Below the pieces are notes generated by a model. That model had not been told where the DNA came from and made no database searches. It saw only the letters and a list, made by a program, of their open reading frames with translations. 64,000 nt of DNA from Prosapia bicincta (Eukaryota; Arthropoda; Insecta; Hemiptera; Cercopidae). A program made the position numbers and the translations under genes. This document shows positions 55,656 to 64,000 of the stretch, piece after piece; the first letter of the stretch is position 1, and every line of letters begins with the position of its first letter. Where the stretch lies: positions 17,786,067 through 17,850,066 of the forward strand of contig JBAIZL010000002.1 of assembly GCA_036971475.1 (NCBI GenBank). Direction: 5' to 3'.

Positions 55656-55709
55656 AATAAAAAAATTGTATATTTGTGAGTTGTACCATATTTTTATTCT
55701 TTAATTATA

Positions 55710-56280
55710 ACTTTCACTCACAAGCCAGCTCCAATATTATTTATAAAATTAATTCGTTAAACTTAATTAATGAATTAATATTTGAAAAATATCAGCAAAT
55801 CTATATTATGCTGAATAAAATATTTTACCTTTGGCAACATTGTCTCCTTCGTATTTCTAATTAGGTGTGGTATAGCAGTACCTAATAGTTTGAGATAACT
55901 GTTAAACAACTCACATATCCTAAAAACTCACAATACCAACTTGAAATAACAATAAAAATCTTGATATAACAAAAACATAAAAACATTTAATATACTATTT
56001 CACTCAAGAACACTCAGCAAGTAAATCTCATAGAGAACAAATCTACTTTACATAAAGACTCTGCCCAAGGGAGCAAAATATTCCCCAACTTCTAGTATCA
56101 GAGCATCACTAAGATCCTCTCTTAGCCTAATCCTACAACTTGTTGCGATGGGGCACCTCATGACGACCTAAACAGAGAGCAGTCTACTTAAGGTTTGTGA
56201 CCCTGGACACTTAAACATAATCTGTCCCTAAACCAGGCTGTAATTCTTATGGGGGAAATGTTTTTTTATAGTTTGGTAAG
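55710..56280. other. Intergenic, no gene seen
   Basis: Apart from the remainder of the interrupted repeat, nothing is recognised. Confidence 0.4.
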
Positions 56281-56284
56281 TCAC

Positions 56285-56500
56285 ATTTAATTCATGTGAT
56301 AAAATTTATATTGGTCAAACAAATCGAAAAATTTTAACTAGATTTAAAGAACATATTAATCACATAAAATTTCAAAGACCAGAAAAATCAAGCATTGCTG
56401 AACAATAACTGCTTAAAACTAACCATAAATTAGAAATAAACGATCTAAAATTATTAAAAAATATGATAAAAATAAGTTATTAAATTCTGACAAAGGGCGT
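56285..56500 (+). pseudogene. Penelope-like GIY-YIG fragment, second lineage
   Basis: Reads NSCDKIYIGQTNRKILTRFK then EHINHIKFQRPEKSSIAE, a stop, and LKTNHKLEINDLKLLKN. The YIGQTN variant differs from the YIGQTG forms elsewhere, so a separate lineage is represented. The N-terminal GIY strand is lost. Confidence 0.75.
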
Positions 56501-56734
56501 CCCTAATTCTCTTTTTTATTCGTTAGCTAAGCGACAGTAGTAGTATTATTAGTTTTTGAAAATATTAAAACAATAATTTAATTATAACTGTAAATTCAAA
56601 TATTGTATGAGTTAACGTTCTTGGTATGTCAAGTTGATGTACCAGATTGATCAGACAGTGTAAGAGGCGTGGCAAGTGCGTTATATATATTTAATGTAAC
56701 AGACGAAAGTTAAATTATACTTTTATTGTATTAA

Positions 56735-57220
56735 CTTGGTAAAAACCACTACTTACTGATTTATTCAGCAAGTGCAGGATTTTTAGATTGGTCTCTTTGT
56801 CAGTCTGTCAGTGTTGTGTTTTGTATGTGTATTGCAAAATTTGATTTGGGTTGTCTCTCTTTTATCTGTTTTACGTGTCCGTTGCATCTTGTGGTAAATG
56901 GTCTCCCTGTTAACACAGGTGAAAACCTAACATTGTAGAAAACTACAAGATATATAAACACCATAAATACTATCCACAACACATTCTAAATGTCAAAACA
57001 CACTCACAATCAAATACTATACTTGAGCACATAATTAACAACTACTCTATGAACAATAACATACCACAGAAATACACCACAGACAAACACCAACACAACA
57101 CACCTGAGCAACAGTCTTGTCAGTGATTCGCAGCATTGAATAATGCGCTGACCTAGTGTGAAACGTGTCTGATGAATAAACCAGTAAGTAGTGGTTTTTG
57201 CCAAGTTAATACAAAAAAAA
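56735..57220. mobile_element. Penelope-like head-to-head pair with coding remnants
   Basis: The outer ends share CAGTAAGTAGTGGTTTTTGC, inverted at 56745 and 57183. The minus half reads TGRPFTTRCNGHVKQIKE (about 56805-56915), part of a GIY-YIG endonuclease. The plus half reads VENYKIYKHHKYYPQHILNV (about 56935-57000), its C-terminus. A further end of this family is at 61044-61195. A hammerhead is only partly visible: GTGTGAAACGTGTC at 57158-57171. Confidence 0.75.
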
Positions 57221-57289
57221 GTATAATTTATACAAAAACTTCAAGATGTACAACACAAAAGCTCCAAGGCCAAATGTAGTTATTCTTGT

Positions 57290-57370
57290 AGTAATTTCCT
57301 CTGAAGATGATTGATTTCAAAATGTACATCACGATAAATGAAACATTTTTCTGGTTAAGAGGTTTTATTT
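57290..57370 (+). mobile_element. Penelope-type single end, family E
   Basis: TCCT, CTGAAGA (57301-307), U, GATTGATTTC (hairpin damaged), then ATGTACAT-C-ACGA and AAGAGGTTTTATTTAAT, the family E tail. Unlike most, it has no inverted partner nearby. Confidence 0.65.
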
Positions 57371-57374
57371 AATT

Positions 57375-57965
57375 CATAATTAAACCACAGAGACTATTCC
57401 AAATCTTCAATGCTATGTTCACAAAACATATCTAGTTTTCTCAGTGAATCTAGTTTACATCTTCAAGTCTTGAATCTGTAACTACCATCGCAGCTTTATA
57501 CTCCTGTTTCTTCAAAAAGAAAATTTATTGAATACTTCAACTATCTTCACATCCAGTCAAGAGATCTATGTATTAATTCTTAACAATGCCTGAAGAGTGG
57601 AATAATTTGTATGATTACCAAATCCACATTCTCATTCTTTCAAGGATATCAACAAAAAAATTATTTTAAAAAAATGTTTATTATATACAAAAAGATCACT
57701 CGATCATGCTTCTCAGGAACAAGCAACAAATATGCAGTTCTATAAATATTATTTCAAGATTCTGTACAAATCCTTTCTATAACGGCTACTTAATTTCCTT
57801 CCTATATATTATTTTTAGTCTGTTGAGGATATAATTTTCATCTGTTAACACAGACTATGAATTAGTACCACCTATCTCATTTGAATCACTAAACAGTGAC
57901 TATATTAAAATATATAGGGCATTTGTTATTTAGAAGTGTCAATATTTAGTTTCAGACTAAAAGAT
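57375..57965. other. Intergenic, no gene seen
   Basis: AT-rich, no supported ORF. Confidence 0.4.
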
Positions 57966-57971
57966 ATCTGA

Positions 57972-58211
57972 AATGTACTACACAATACTTTAATATGGTT
58001 TAAAATAAATATTAATAAGGATAAATTAAACATGTTTAACAAGTATATATTCAAGAAAACTTTACACCATGACTTGCAAGAATTTATAAAACTAAATATG
58101 CCACAACGTGCTAAACATTTTTGCAAAAAATACTGTCATTTAAAATTTAATCGTCAAAAATTAGCTGAACATCATAAACCTAATAAAAAATTTAATATGA
58201 ACGGGCAATAG
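57972..58211 (+). CDS. Hypothetical 59-aa ORF (79 open codons)
   Basis: The frame is open from 57972; the first ATG at 58032 gives 59 residues to the TAG at 58209. The product is strongly basic, MFNKYIFKKTLHHDLQEF then NMPQRAKHFCKKYCHLKFNR, with two Cys and several His/Lys. AATAAA-type signals follow (58275-58295). It may be the 3' exon of a gene or a transposon scrap. No family recognised. Confidence 0.3.
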   Translation, partial: NVLHNTLIWFKININKDKLNMFNKYIFKKTLHHDLQEFIKLNMPQRAKHFCKKYCHLKFNRQKLAEHHKPNKKFNMNGQ

Positions 58212-58423
58212 AGTTTCACATTACTTTAGCTGTTTAATAGGTTCTATTGAAATAATTTCAATAGTAATTATTATTAAATAAAAAAAAAATAAAATCATCA
58301 TCAGTAATTTATTTCTCATGCGTTTTTTACAGCAAACACAGAAATAACTAGCAAGGACATCACAGCTAGGTGGTTGAAGCAAACTTTTGCGGCTGCCCCC
58401 CACCAAGATGGCGGCATCAAGCG

Positions 58424-58660
58424 ATGAGTCACCCTAGTGGAGAGCGTCAAATCGTTGTCGCAAGGATCAATTTCTCAGTAGTAGGCCTAACGGCCAATAG
58501 AAACCATATTATTGATAGAATGACACTAACAGTTTTGAAAAGGTGCATTGGGCAAGACTTGCTTCCTAATAGTTCAGGACATTTCTATGAACAAAATGTA
58601 GGTTTAAGTCATTTTTACCGACTTTTTAATGCATATAGAAATTCTATTTTTTTTCAGTGA
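58424..58660 (+). CDS. Hypothetical ORF, candidate exon
   Basis: The ATG at 58424 opens MSHPSGERQIVVARINFS, then IDRMTLTVLKRCIGQDLL and GHFYEQN. The region just upstream has CCAAGATGGCGGC, a composition typical of 5' exons. The frame ends at a TTTTTTTTCAG|TGAC sequence resembling a 3' splice acceptor (58646-58660), so the codons after GHFYEQN could be intronic. Unrecognised; could be chance. Confidence 0.25.
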   Translation: MSHPSGERQIVVARINFSVVGLTANRNHIIDRMTLTVLKRCIGQDLLPNSSGHFYEQNVGLSHFYRLFNAYRNSIFFQ

Positions 58661-58664
58661 CTTA

Positions 58665-59385
58665 GTAAACGTCAGACAAGTAAACAGATTTTTATGACAG
58701 GGCAAAACTGGGAAAGTATTTCTGTCATTTGTTTTCAATTGCATACATTTTGTAAGGAAGATTAATTTAGATAACATTTTGGTACAGATTCAATAAACAA
58801 ATAACTTACCATGATTAACCCAACCAGCACACAGTATAGTTATTCATTTGCGTTAGCAAGTCACACTCTCGGACAATAACACCTAATGTTTGTGCTCAAA
58901 TACCTGAACGCCACAACCAAAACCGGTGATTGTAGCAAAATATTTTTTTTTAGAAATAAAATTTGGAATCATACCTCCAACTTTCCCCCTGACATCATTT
59001 ACCTGACCAAAAAATTAAAAAACCGTCAAAAACTGACTTTTTTATGTCAAACTATAATTCTATTTAAAGAGATTTCAATGTTGTTTTAAGATAAGAGAAC
59101 TATTTTATAAAATTAAATTTTTTTCACCATCACAATCCCTCTATTATATATTGCTATAAAACCAAATTTTATTATTTTCTGACAATGGTAACAGGTTTAA
59201 AACGCTGTTGGAGTGAAGCGCTAACTATTAAACTTAGTCGGTAGCCAGGTCTTGTTTTTTCGGCCAGATACCTCACTAAGATGGCAGACCTTGCTTCACC
59301 GATGCTATGTCCCCCTCTAGTTATTTCTGTGCTCGCTGGTTTTTTTATGACATAGTCATCATCATGAGAATAACTAATATAACGT
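58665..59385. other. Intergenic, no gene seen
   Basis: Nothing recognisable; TAAGATGGCAGACCTTGC at 59277 resembles another short coding start but no ORF follows. Confidence 0.4.
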
Positions 59386-59389
59386 CTAC

Positions 59390-60093
59390 ACTATAATCAT
59401 GGGCGGAGTAACAAGTTTTGTTCTAGGGGGGGGGGGAGGGGGCACAAGATTTCCCTGGGGTTATCAAATAGGGTCTAGGGGTAGTCCCCCAAAAAATATA
59501 GAACATTTAAAAACTTATCGATATTGAGACAAGCATCCAAAAACCTACATTATAAGGTCCATGTTTAAACTACTTTTTTTTATTGGTAAGTTAGGGTTTG
59601 GTATTCAATAATATGTTTCTCATAGAATGCAAAAGCAGAGGCTTTTATTTTGGATCTTTTCAAAATTCAAATTTTTATTTCAATTATAAAGTTTTTTTAT
59701 AAAATTTTTTTTTTTTGTGAAGTTATAAGTCCAAAAGTATGCCAAGGCTTATTTCTTAGAAATTTTTATTTCTATGAGAAACATAACGTTGAATACCAAA
59801 CGTTGTCTCTTAAAATTTCTAAAGTTTCTTTTTGAATATCATGACTTGTAAGATTAAAACAAAGTGCATACCATTCTTTGAATTTACAGTCATATTTACA
59901 AAATAACTAGCATACGATCAAAATAACAACTCATACTGCCTAGTATAATTCTTGTCAGCTTTATTATTATTTTTGTAGTATTTTAATGAGTTCATTGTAA
60001 GCTTTTGACTATAAGAAAATAATAAACCTTTCCTGAAAGTTGAGGGGGCAATACCCCTTCTTGCCCTGCTTTAACTCTGCCCATGACTATAAT
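59390..60093. mobile_element. hAT-type element with exact 8-bp duplication
   Basis: Element 59398-60085 with ends CATGGGCGGAGTAA and (complement) CATGGGCAGAGTTAA. ACTATAAT flanks both sides exactly (59390-59397, 60086-60093). It is 688 bp with no transposase; the 61-codon ORF inside is not recognised. Confidence 0.88.
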
Positions 60094-60099
60094 TTCCTA

Positions 60100-61040
60100 T
60101 AATATGAACTAAAATTTACTTTTGGCTAGGCTTGTGAGAAACACTTATAGTACCAAACATGCAAAAAAACCATCTCATGAATATAATTTTTAATGATTTT
60201 AATTTCATACATGTGTCTACTATCATACAATTCTGCCAATATCACAGACTGTGATGATGAGACTTGTCAGTGACGATGTTTAAACATTGCTGTTCAAACA
60301 TCTATGAATTTCAAGTCACATAAAAGCCTATTTGGTAGATTTAAAATTTTCTATTAGTGTTACTACAATAAGAAATATAGTTTAGATGTTATTTTAGTTA
60401 GAATTATTTATCCTCACTCCTGATAATTACTTTATCATTGAAACATGTTTAAGGAGCAAAGTATTGAATGTTAGTTGAAGTTGGTCTTGGTTATTATTTA
60501 GTTATTACAAGTTTAGTCGTCTGTAAGTGGAGCTCGGAGGTTTTACTATGTTCTACCTTCTTGGGAAAACTAGATTAAGGTCACTAAAATTCCCAAATAA
60601 AAAGTATTATGCTATCAATTTTCTTTTATTATTAATATTATAAGAGGATGTTATTCTATAAATTTCAAGAGCAATGAATAAATATGGTATAGTCTACAAA
60701 CACAAAACCCCTAGCATAAAATATATCTTATCTCTATTGTTCCCTTCCTTATCTGAAAACAAACTAAATGCATTTTCCAAGGTGGAAAGTAATACTACTA
60801 TCTACTAGCAATTTATATCTGAAAGTTAACATTATACTGAAAATTAAACTGGAATACTTAGTAGTGTATTCAATATCGTTTGTATTTTTCAACCATACTT
60901 AAAAAGAATTCAATATTCAAAATTTGCTACCCAAAATTACAAAATTCCTTCTGGTCCGATCGATCCGTAAAACAGTTCTGATAACTTAAACTTAAAAAAC
61001 ATTTATGACTTGCAGTTTTTGTACTGTACATCATGAGGTT
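60100..61040. other. Intergenic; one worn ribozyme-like motif
   Basis: At 60420-60460, CTGATAATTACTTTATCATT followed by GAA, ACATGT, T resembles the family F/G end with part of the core deleted. Otherwise nothing. Confidence 0.35.
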
Positions 61041-61043
61041 ATT

Positions 61044-61195
61044 TTAAATTACTACTTTTAGTATCACTTGGCAAAACCACTACTTACTGATATTTTTCAG
61101 CAGACGTGTTTAGCACTAGATCAGTGCATTGTTAAAAATTTCAAATATCAGTAAGTAGTAGGTTTTTTGCCAAGTGATACTAAAAGTAGTAAACA
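61044..61195. mobile_element. Penelope-type head-to-head pair
   Basis: CTACTTTTAGTATCACTTGG at 61044 is inverted at 61171-61195, with AGTAAGTAGT blocks inside both arms. Same family as 56735-57220. Confidence 0.75.
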
Positions 61196-61254
61196 TTTAC
61201 GTATATATTTCAACTACACATCTAAACTGTGGATACTAAACTATATGTAAATGT

Positions 61255-61465
61255 CAACAACTACCCCCCTCCCTGGTTCTGTTAGTAAGATTACTATTCC
61301 TCCCAATATGGTTCTTTTCACATGCTTTCTGTCCCCCCCCCAAACCAATTAGTTTTACCCAAAAATATTAACCTATGAAACACAGCTTGGTTTTTAGCAA
61401 AACAGCTCCAGACAACTCAACAATTGTATCATTTTAAGTGCCAAAATAGGATAAAATATAATTTC
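61255..61465 (-). mobile_element. hAT-type MITE fragment (family of 28486)
   Basis: The complement matches the interior of 28486-28738 (CATAGGTTAATATTTTT, AAACTAATTGGTTTGGGG, TTTGGCACTTAAAATGATAC), without TIRs. Confidence 0.65.
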
Positions 61466-61479
61466 CAGAAAAAACCAAT

Positions 61480-61870
61480 CCGACACCAACAACAAAGATA
61501 AACTACAAGCACCTGGTTTATACAAACTAAACTGCGACAAATTCTACATTTAGCAAACAGGTCGCAGCTTTAAACAAAGAGTCAAAGAACACAAACAGAA
61601 CACCAACTCAGCATTTTACAACCACATAAAAGAAACAGGACACAAATAAACAGACATTTACCACAACCTAGAATCTTATGCATCAACAACCACATCTTAA
61701 CACACTAGAACAATATGAAATTTACAGACATACAAAAACCCAAAGTACAAACATTATAAATAAACAAACCCAATACAAATCATACATACTCTTTGATACT
61801 ATCGAAAACCTGCGTTTAAAACCGTCACCGCTTAACCCACCATCTCCAAGCAAAAGACACAGATGAAGAT
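61480..61870 (+). pseudogene. Penelope-like endonuclease remnant
   Basis: Reads GLYKLNCDKFYI, a stop, then QTGRSFKQRVKEHKQNTNSA, FYNHIKETGHK and, after a shift, TLEQYEIYRHTKTQ to the C-terminus. GIY (as GLY) and YI(G) strands, the Arg of GRSF and the EYR-type end are all in order. It is followed at once by the ribozyme at 61855-61900. Confidence 0.85.
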
Positions 61871-61900
61871 CATCACACAGCGATTGAAAACGTTCTGTCA
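61855..61900 (+). ncRNA. Hammerhead-like ribozyme, family H/J
   Basis: Stem I AGACA, CAGATGA (one change from CTGATGA), weak stem II with ATC/GAT, GAA, palindrome AACGTT, C at the cleavage position, stem I TGTC (four pairs). It lies directly at the end of the Penelope-like coding remnant, overlapping its last codons. Confidence 0.62.
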
Positions 61901-61924
61901 CAGGAAGTTTTTACAAATTTACAA

Positions 61925-63100
61925 AATTTAAAGTTCGAATAGTGATAAACCAATGGTAAAGTGATTAATTAAGATTCACCGAATGTAATGGACTACAAAA
62001 TTCAAGAGATTGTCTTAATGTTACTCAAGTTAATTTTTTATTTTTTAAAAAGCCAAATCTATCCAAACCAGATAACTTGTAACTATACTTCAATATAGGT
62101 TTATAGTAATGTGTTAAAACATAGTGCAGTAAATTTTTATCAATTTATTCATATAGAAGTAGCCTATGTTTCCCATGTGAGGTTATGTTTATCCCAATAT
62201 TTAACAAAACGTTTAATGACTGTAATTTTAAATCATATTTATTTACTGCTAAATGATTTACTTGACAAATGGTTAAATTAATACTTACAATGAAGGTGTT
62301 TTATTTCTTAATAAAACCTATTCTTAATAATCAAATCCATTCTAACCTGTTACTTCGTAGCTATATTTTAATATAAGTGAAAAGTAATATTTTAGGTAAA
62401 GAAATAATAATAACCTAACCTGACCTGGTTTTCTTGGGTTCATATATGATTGCCGTTAAAAATAACATCAGATTCGTGTTCAGCAAGGTCAAATTGATCA
62501 GGAAGAAATTAATTCACCGATCGGAGCAGTAGTCGCTGATCTTAATAATTACCATATTTTATAATATAGGGCTGTGTTTTATTAACTTCCAGTTTATACA
62601 GAATTATGTATGTAAAATTAAGCACATACAGAATTTTACCCTATTAATAGTTCAATGTTACCTTTCTCAACTTATATTTTTTTATAATCAGATCTGCCCT
62701 AACTAAATTCTTTGTATCAATATTACATTAAAGTCTTTCTATATAGTAGTGTAGTTTTAAACAGTAATGCTTGATTAATATATACGGAAATACAGTAATT
62801 AGATAAAAAAAAAAATGGAAGGTAGGATTTCAACAGTGCTTCAATTTTTCTTGATAGTTTATGTTCTATTATCTGGAAATTTTCAACCGGCAATTTGGTG
62901 ACCAAGGGTGCTGTATATTAGAGCTTTTACTGTATCCAGTTAGATTAGATTTGGTTAAACAAAATTAACTTTTCCAACTAAAGTACGAGTGGTCTATTTT
63001 TCCAAGCCATAGACAATTACCCAAAATAATTCCTAACCAAATATTTATTTACAACTTTTAAAAAAAATGTTTTAACTTGCCTATAGTAGCACTTACTTTT
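61925..63100. other. Intergenic, no gene seen
   Basis: Strongly AT-rich; only a 60-codon ORF without motif (62723-62905). Confidence 0.45.
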
Positions 63101-63107
63101 TTTGTTG

Positions 63108-63149
63108 TTGAGGACGGCCGTTTCGGGAGATGTGTCCCTTTGTCAACTC
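63108..63149 (-). ncRNA. Hammerhead-like ribozyme of the edge Penelope element (family K)
   Basis: Minus strand: stem I TGAG, TTGACAA in place of CTGANGA, hairpin GGGA/TCCC, GAA, palindrome ACGGCCGT, C at the cleavage position, stem I CTCA (four pairs). It begins 32 bases after the stop of the reading frame at 63181. Two core positions differ from consensus, so activity is doubtful although the fold is intact. Confidence 0.62.
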
Positions 63150-63180
63150 AGACCGTAACTGATCTCAAGGTTTACGTAGG

Positions 63181-64000
63181 TTAGGGTGGGGGTGGGATAT
63201 TTTGGTGGTGTGGGTGTATTTTGTGTGTATTAGGAGTTATGATGTCAAAAAGTGCGTGTGAGTTGTAATGTAATTGTGTATTGCGTATGTGTGTAGGGTG
63301 TAGTTTGAAGTGCCTATATATTTCGTATTGTTCGGTTGTGTAGCGTTGGTTATTTCTGTGTTGTTTATGAAGAATTTGTAAGTTAGATGTTATGTCTGTG
63401 TAGTCGTGTTTTGTGGAGTTGAGATGATCGGCGAAGTTTGATTGGTAGTTATTGTTTTTTAGTGCTTTTATATGTTCTTGGTAACGTGTGTGAAATGACC
63501 TCCCTGTCTGGCCTATGTAAAAACTGGGGCATGAACTGCAAGTTAGTTTGTAAACTCCAGTGGTGTTGTAAATGTCGTTGATTTTGCTGTTGGGTTTAAA
63601 TTGTTTGTTGAGAGTGTTGTGTGTGGAGTAAGCTATTTTGTAGTTGTATTTTCGTAATGTGTTGGTTAGATTGTGGGTTTTGGATGATCTGTAAGGTATT
63701 GATAAGTATTTTATAGGATTGTCATCTTGTATGTTTGTATTTGGGTTATTATGTTTATTTTTTAGGCGGTTGTATAATTTGTCTATCATTGTTGGGTTGT
63801 ATCCGTTTGTTTGTGCTATATATTTTATGGTGTTTAACTCCTGGTAGTGTTCATCTTTGTCTAGTGGTGTTTTAAGGAGGCGATATATCATGGTATTGTA
63901 AGCAGCTAGTTTGTGTTGGTGTGGGTGGTTTGAGGAACTGTGTATGGTCGTATTAGTGCTGGTGGGTTTTCGCTATATGTTGAATTTATGTGTTTGTTTG
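63181..64000 (-). pseudogene. Penelope-like element: RT thumb plus GIY-YIG endonuclease
   Basis: The long frame (ATG 63891, stop 63181) gives 236 residues. Residues 1-45 are the end of the reverse transcriptase (MIYRLLKTPLDKDEHYQE), 46-110 a linker, and 110-236 the GIY-YIG nuclease: GVY at 112-114, CSSC at 118-121, YIG at 125-127, R131 and R136 of GRSFHTRYQEH, E187/E190 near the end. Upstream of the ATG the frame continues in the expected RT sequence (RKPTSTNTT, HQHKLAAYN), but a TAG at 63973-63975 sits where Tyr of IYRKP is usual. The window ends before the catalytic RT domain. The protein would prime and copy element RNA at nicked DNA. Confidence 0.9.

Larger units (their letters stand above)
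55427..55705. mobile_element. Penelope-type head-to-head pair (family G)
   Basis: Arms of about 100 bp (55427-55525, 55603-55703) are near-perfect inverted copies from AAAGAATAAAAATATGGTAC inward. An inner palindrome (ACATAACCTAT ... ATAGGTTATGT) joins them. Confidence 0.85.

Overview
The window is AT-rich, intron-scale DNA from a metazoan, most likely an arthropod. It carries Penelope-like retroelements with GIY-YIG endonucleases, an RNase H-bearing I/Jockey-group LINE, a Jockey fragment, a Tigger/pogo remnant, several hAT remnants, a tRNA-derived SINE and very many (AT)n tracts. No bacterial gene organisation, rRNA, free tRNA gene, CRISPR array or complete host gene was seen. The species cannot be fixed from this sequence.

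Layout. 0-13 kb: a Penelope-type inverted repeat, a TIR element, a ~29-bp degenerate minisatellite (4.1-4.85 kb), hAT remnants (5.4-6.1, 7.1-7.55 and 9.9-10.9 kb) and an inverted-pair repeat (8.1-8.8 kb). 13-20 kb: a small coding-like ORF that could be a first exon (13374-13544), a Jockey 3' fragment, a TIR element with an 11-bp target duplication and internal 226-bp higher-order repeats (15.0-16.15 kb), a minisatellite and Penelope-type palindromes. 20.7-26.1 kb: a 5'-truncated dead LINE on the minus strand, a Tigger/pogo pseudogene and a Penelope-type inverted pair. 26-38 kb: MITEs, an hAT-type MITE with an exact 8-bp duplication, SINEs, a third TIR element, a foldback element and a coding-like segment at 31.06-31.27 kb. 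38-43.5 kb: a 4 x 245-bp tandem array, a foldback element nested in a Penelope-type ribozyme, a 97-bp array and a 63-bp triplication. 43.5-52.3 kb: two copies of a block carrying decayed unknown protein-like sequence, a Penelope fragment and a 173-bp array. 52-64 kb: dense Penelope-like remnants, an hAT-type element with an exact 8-bp duplication, and at the right edge the best Penelope-like reading frame (minus strand, cut by the window end).

Main result. At least six sequence-divergent Penelope-type ends share one RNA architecture: CTGANGA, a U, a six-base-pair hairpin whose bases change in compensating pairs, GAA, a palindrome of the form A...T, one non-G base, then a short strand that pairs with the bases just upstream of CTGA. 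This is the order and geometry of a type I hammerhead ribozyme with a minimal stem III. Where a Penelope reading frame is preserved (61.5-61.9, 63.1-64.0 and 53.6-54.3 kb), the motif lies just downstream of it. Hammerheads in Penelope-like elements are known. What is notable here is the number of families side by side, their covariation, and the recurrent head-to-head arrangement of paired 3' ends.

The window therefore works mainly as a record of transposon insertion and decay. Apart from four short unexplained coding-like segments, nothing indicates an active host gene.
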